Shown in pieces: positions 25,883-27,198 of a DNA stretch of 27,198 bases. The position numbers and the translations under genes were made by a program. Location of the stretch: positions 1-27,198 of the forward strand of contig NZ_JABBFX010000008.1 of NCBI RefSeq assembly GCF_012927085.1, written 5' to 3'. The stretch is from Ramlibacter agri. GTDB lineage: Bacteria; Pseudomonadota; Gammaproteobacteria; Burkholderiales; Burkholderiaceae_C. The notes under the pieces are model-generated. The model made no database searches. It saw only the letters and a list, made by a program, of their open reading frames with translations, and was not told the DNA's origin. Numbering within the stretch: position 1 is the first letter of the stretch; every line of letters starts with the position of its first letter.

Positions 25883-25897
25883 ATGATGCTTCTTCAT
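25883..25897. promoter_or_regulatory. Candidate LysR-type binding site between gcdH and its regulator
   Basis: ATGA-N7-TCAT gives a T-N11-A dyad, the generic LysR box, 16 bases before the regulator ATG in the 118-base divergent gap (25796-25913). Autoregulation plus control of gcdH is the usual arrangement. The motif is short and could be chance. I see no clear promoter elements elsewhere in the gap. Confidence 0.35.
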
Positions 25898-25913
25898 TTC
25901 TGAAGGAGCCAGG

Positions 25914-26813
25914 ATGCGCCGACAACTGCCATCCACCCAGGCGCTGCAGTGCTTCGAGGCCGCGGCCCGGCACCAGAGCTTTACCCGGGCCGCGCAGGAG
26001 CTGGCCCTGACCCAGGGCGCCGTGTCGCGCCAGGTTGCCGCGCTGGAAGACCTGGTAGGCGTAGCGCTGTTCCGCCGCACCCGGCACGGAATGACCCTGA
26101 CCGTCGCCGGGGCCGACTACGCGCGCCAGGTCGGCCAGCGCCTGGACGCGCTGGAGCGTGACACCCTGGACCTGCGCAGCCGCCGCGGCCACGGCGATCG
26201 CCTTGCCCTCGCCTCGGTGCCCACGTTCGCGGAGCGCTGGCTGATGCCGCGCCTGCCCGGCCTGGCGAAGCTTCATCCGCAGCTGCAAGTGCACATCGAG
26301 GCACGCACGCGGCCTTTCCTCTTCGCCGATGCGCAGGTCGACGCCGCCCTGTTCGCGGGCACGCCGGAGCAGTTGCGCCAGTGGGCCGGCACGCAGGCCG
26401 TCCTGCTGCTGCCGGAGGAAGTGATTCCAGTCTGCAAACCCTCGCTGCTCAAGGGCGGCCGGCCCTTCACGCCCAAGGCGCTGGCCGCGCTGCCCCTGCT
26501 GCAGCAGTCCACCCGGCCCGAGGCCTGGCGCCAATGGTTCGATGCCCAGGGCGTGGACGCCGAACACGCGATGGCCGGGCCGCGTTACGAACTGTTCTCG
26601 CTGCAGATGGCGGCGGCCAGGTGCGGCCTGGGGGTCGCGCTGGTGCCGACCCTGCTGGCCCAGCAGGAGCTGCAGGCCGGTACGCTGGCCATCGCCTGCG
26701 ACCGGCCGCTGCGCGGCCAGCGCAGCTATTACCTGGTGCAGCCGGCCGAGGGCGAACGGCCGGCGCTGGCGGCTTTCCGGGACTGGCTGCAGGCCGAGAC
26801 GGGACGACCCTAG
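25914..26813 (+). CDS. gcdR: LysR-family transcriptional regulator (GcdR/GcvA-like)
   Basis: A 299-residue LysR regulator. The N-terminal winged helix (residues about 6-65) reads LPSTQALQCFEAAARHQSFT, RAAQELALTQGAVSRQVAAL, then VALFRRTRHGMTLT. The effector domain follows with LASVPTFAERWLMPRLPGL, the GcvA-type pattern. The ATG at 25914 has an AGGAG upstream. It is divergent from gcdH, so a glutarate-responsive activator of gcdHG is the likely role, by analogy with GcdR of pseudomonads. Its TAG stop directly precedes the TTGTCC box of the palindromic promoter for the next gene, so that promoter has no spacer from this gene. The specific effector is inference. Confidence 0.92.
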   Translation: MRRQLPSTQALQCFEAAARHQSFTRAAQELALTQGAVSRQVAALEDLVGVALFRRTRHGMTLTVAGADYARQVGQRLDALERDTLDLRSRRGHGDRLALASVPTFAERWLMPRLPGLAKLHPQLQVHIEARTRPFLFADAQVDAALFAGTPEQLRQWAGTQAVLLLPEEVIPVCKPSLLKGGRPFTPKALAALPLLQQSTRPEAWRQWFDAQGVDAEHAMAGPRYELFSLQMAAARCGLGVALVPTLLAQQELQAGTLAIACDRPLRGQRSYYLVQPAEGERPALAAFRDWLQAETGRP

Positions 26814-26843
26814 TTGTCCTATAGATAGAACATATCCTAGAAT
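26814..26843 (+). promoter_or_regulatory. Operator/promoter of the right aconitase-like gene (site 3)
   Basis: TGTCCT (26815-26820) and AGAACA (26827-26832) form the 6-base-spaced palindrome with one mismatched pair, at the same pair that is mismatched in site 2. TTGTCC (26814-26819) and TAGAAT (26838-26843) are good -35 and -10 boxes with an 18-base spacer. Transcription would then begin at or next to the ATG at 26850, giving a leaderless message. An alternative -10, TATAGA (26820-26825), would leave a short leader. Confidence 0.65.
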
Positions 26844-26849
26844 GGGGAA

Positions 26850-27198
26850 ATGAGCATTCCCCAGCGCCGGCCGCAGACCCTGGCGCAAAAACTGATTGGC
26901 CGCGCCAGTGGCCGCAGCCACGTGGCCCCCGGCGAAATCGTCAGCTCCAAGGTCGACCTGGCGATGTTCCACGACTCCTCCGGGCCGCGGCGGCTGAAGC
27001 CGATGCTGGAGGAGCTGGGCGCGCAGATCTGGGACAAGGACCGCATCGTGCTGGTCATGGACCACTACGTGCCCGAGCAGGACGACGATTCGCGCAAGAT
27101 CGTGCGCATCGCGCGCGACTGGGCCGCGGAGCAGAAGCTGCCCCACGTCTACGACAGCATCGGCATCTGCCACGTGGTGCTGCCGCAGAAGGGGCATA
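26850..27198 (+). CDS. Aconitase/isopropylmalate-dehydratase superfamily large subunit, N-terminal fragment (right copy)
   Basis: The gene is cut by the right edge, with 116 codons visible. It starts MSIPQRRPQTLAQKLIGRAS and then has the same HVAPGEIV, KVDLAMFHDSSGP and SIGICHVVLP stretches as the gene at the left edge. The family role is hydro-lyase or isomerase chemistry on hydroxy-acids with an iron-sulfur cluster bound by residues outside the window. The two copies start at the same offset. They differ in their first 17 codons, including five synonymous changes within QTLAQKLI, and then are identical to the edge. A GGGGA before the ATG could be a weak ribosome site. Unlike the left copy it has its own palindromic promoter rather than being the tail of a long operon. 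Confidence 0.8.
   Translation, partial: MSIPQRRPQTLAQKLIGRASGRSHVAPGEIVSSKVDLAMFHDSSGPRRLKPMLEELGAQIWDKDRIVLVMDHYVPEQDDDSRKIVRIARDWAAEQKLPHVYDSIGICHVVLPQKGH
26900..27198. repeat. Right arm of a perfect 299-bp inverted repeat
   Basis: This is the exact reverse complement of bases 1-299, wholly inside the aconitase-like coding sequence. Both arms reach the window edge, so the true repeat length may be greater. Confidence 0.97.

Noticed and set aside
25892..25905. CTTCA-N4-TGAAG palindrome just before the LysR start
   Set aside because: Five-base arms overlapping the ribosome-site region are too short to call an operator. The overlapping T-N11-A dyad is the better, still weak, candidate.

Overview
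The window looks like a catabolic island from a GC-rich betaproteobacterium, most likely Burkholderiales (Comamonadaceae- or Alcaligenaceae-like). This rests on the strong G/C bias at third codon positions, three orphan Bug-type (tripartite tricarboxylate) solute receptors, a Liv-type ABC transporter followed by catabolic genes, and a GcvA-like LysR gene divergent from glutaryl-CoA dehydrogenase. Nearly every base is coding. I see no insertion sequence, phage gene, tRNA, rRNA or CRISPR array.

Layout. (A) 8225 down to 1, minus strand: one tightly packed operon. Its order is Tat-type periplasmic binding protein, LivH, LivM, LivG, LivF, an SDR dehydrogenase, a DUF4387 protein, an AtuA/DUF1446 protein, a GntR/UTRA regulator and the start of an aconitase-superfamily large subunit that runs off the left edge. 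(B) 8347-10577, plus strand: a PuuE-like polysaccharide-deacetylase-fold hydrolase and an MmgE/PrpD protein. (C) 10699-23461, plus strand: a 14-gene run, mostly translationally coupled. It holds two isochorismatase-fold cysteine hydrolases, three more PuuE-like hydrolases, a tautomerase-SnoaL fusion, an Asp/Glu/hydantoin-racemase homologue, a phytanoyl-CoA-dioxygenase-family oxygenase, an amidohydrolase-2 protein, an acyl-CoA ligase, an acyl-CoA dehydrogenase and three Bug receptors. (D) 25795 down to 23463, minus strand: glutaryl-CoA dehydrogenase and a CoA-transferase. (E) 25914-27198, plus strand: a LysR regulator and the start of a second copy of the aconitase-like gene.

Working model (inference). 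The ABC transporter and the Bug receptors bring in the substrate. The PuuE-like enzymes, a family that includes metal-independent allantoinase, open a cyclic amide, imide or ureide. The isochorismatase-fold enzymes then hydrolyse the half-amide or carbamoyl product. The oxygenase, tautomerase, racemase-like, MmgE/PrpD, AtuA/DUF4387 and aconitase-like proteins rework the carbon skeleton. The resulting diacid is activated by the ligase or CoA-transferase and oxidised by the two acyl-CoA dehydrogenases; glutarate/glutaryl-CoA is the one intermediate that family knowledge points to directly. The substrate itself cannot be read from the sequence.

Regulation. Three imperfect-to-perfect palindromes with a common core, TGTTCT-N6-AGAACA, lie at 8262-8283, 10621-10638 and 26815-26832. 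Each sits on a likely promoter of operon A/B, operon C or the right aconitase-like gene. They probably form one regulon, with the GntR protein as the best candidate regulator.

The two ends of the window are a perfect 299-bp inverted repeat (1-299 and 26900-27198) inside the two outward-facing aconitase-like genes. This is either a recent duplication or gene conversion, or a sign that the contig ends in a collapsed repeat.
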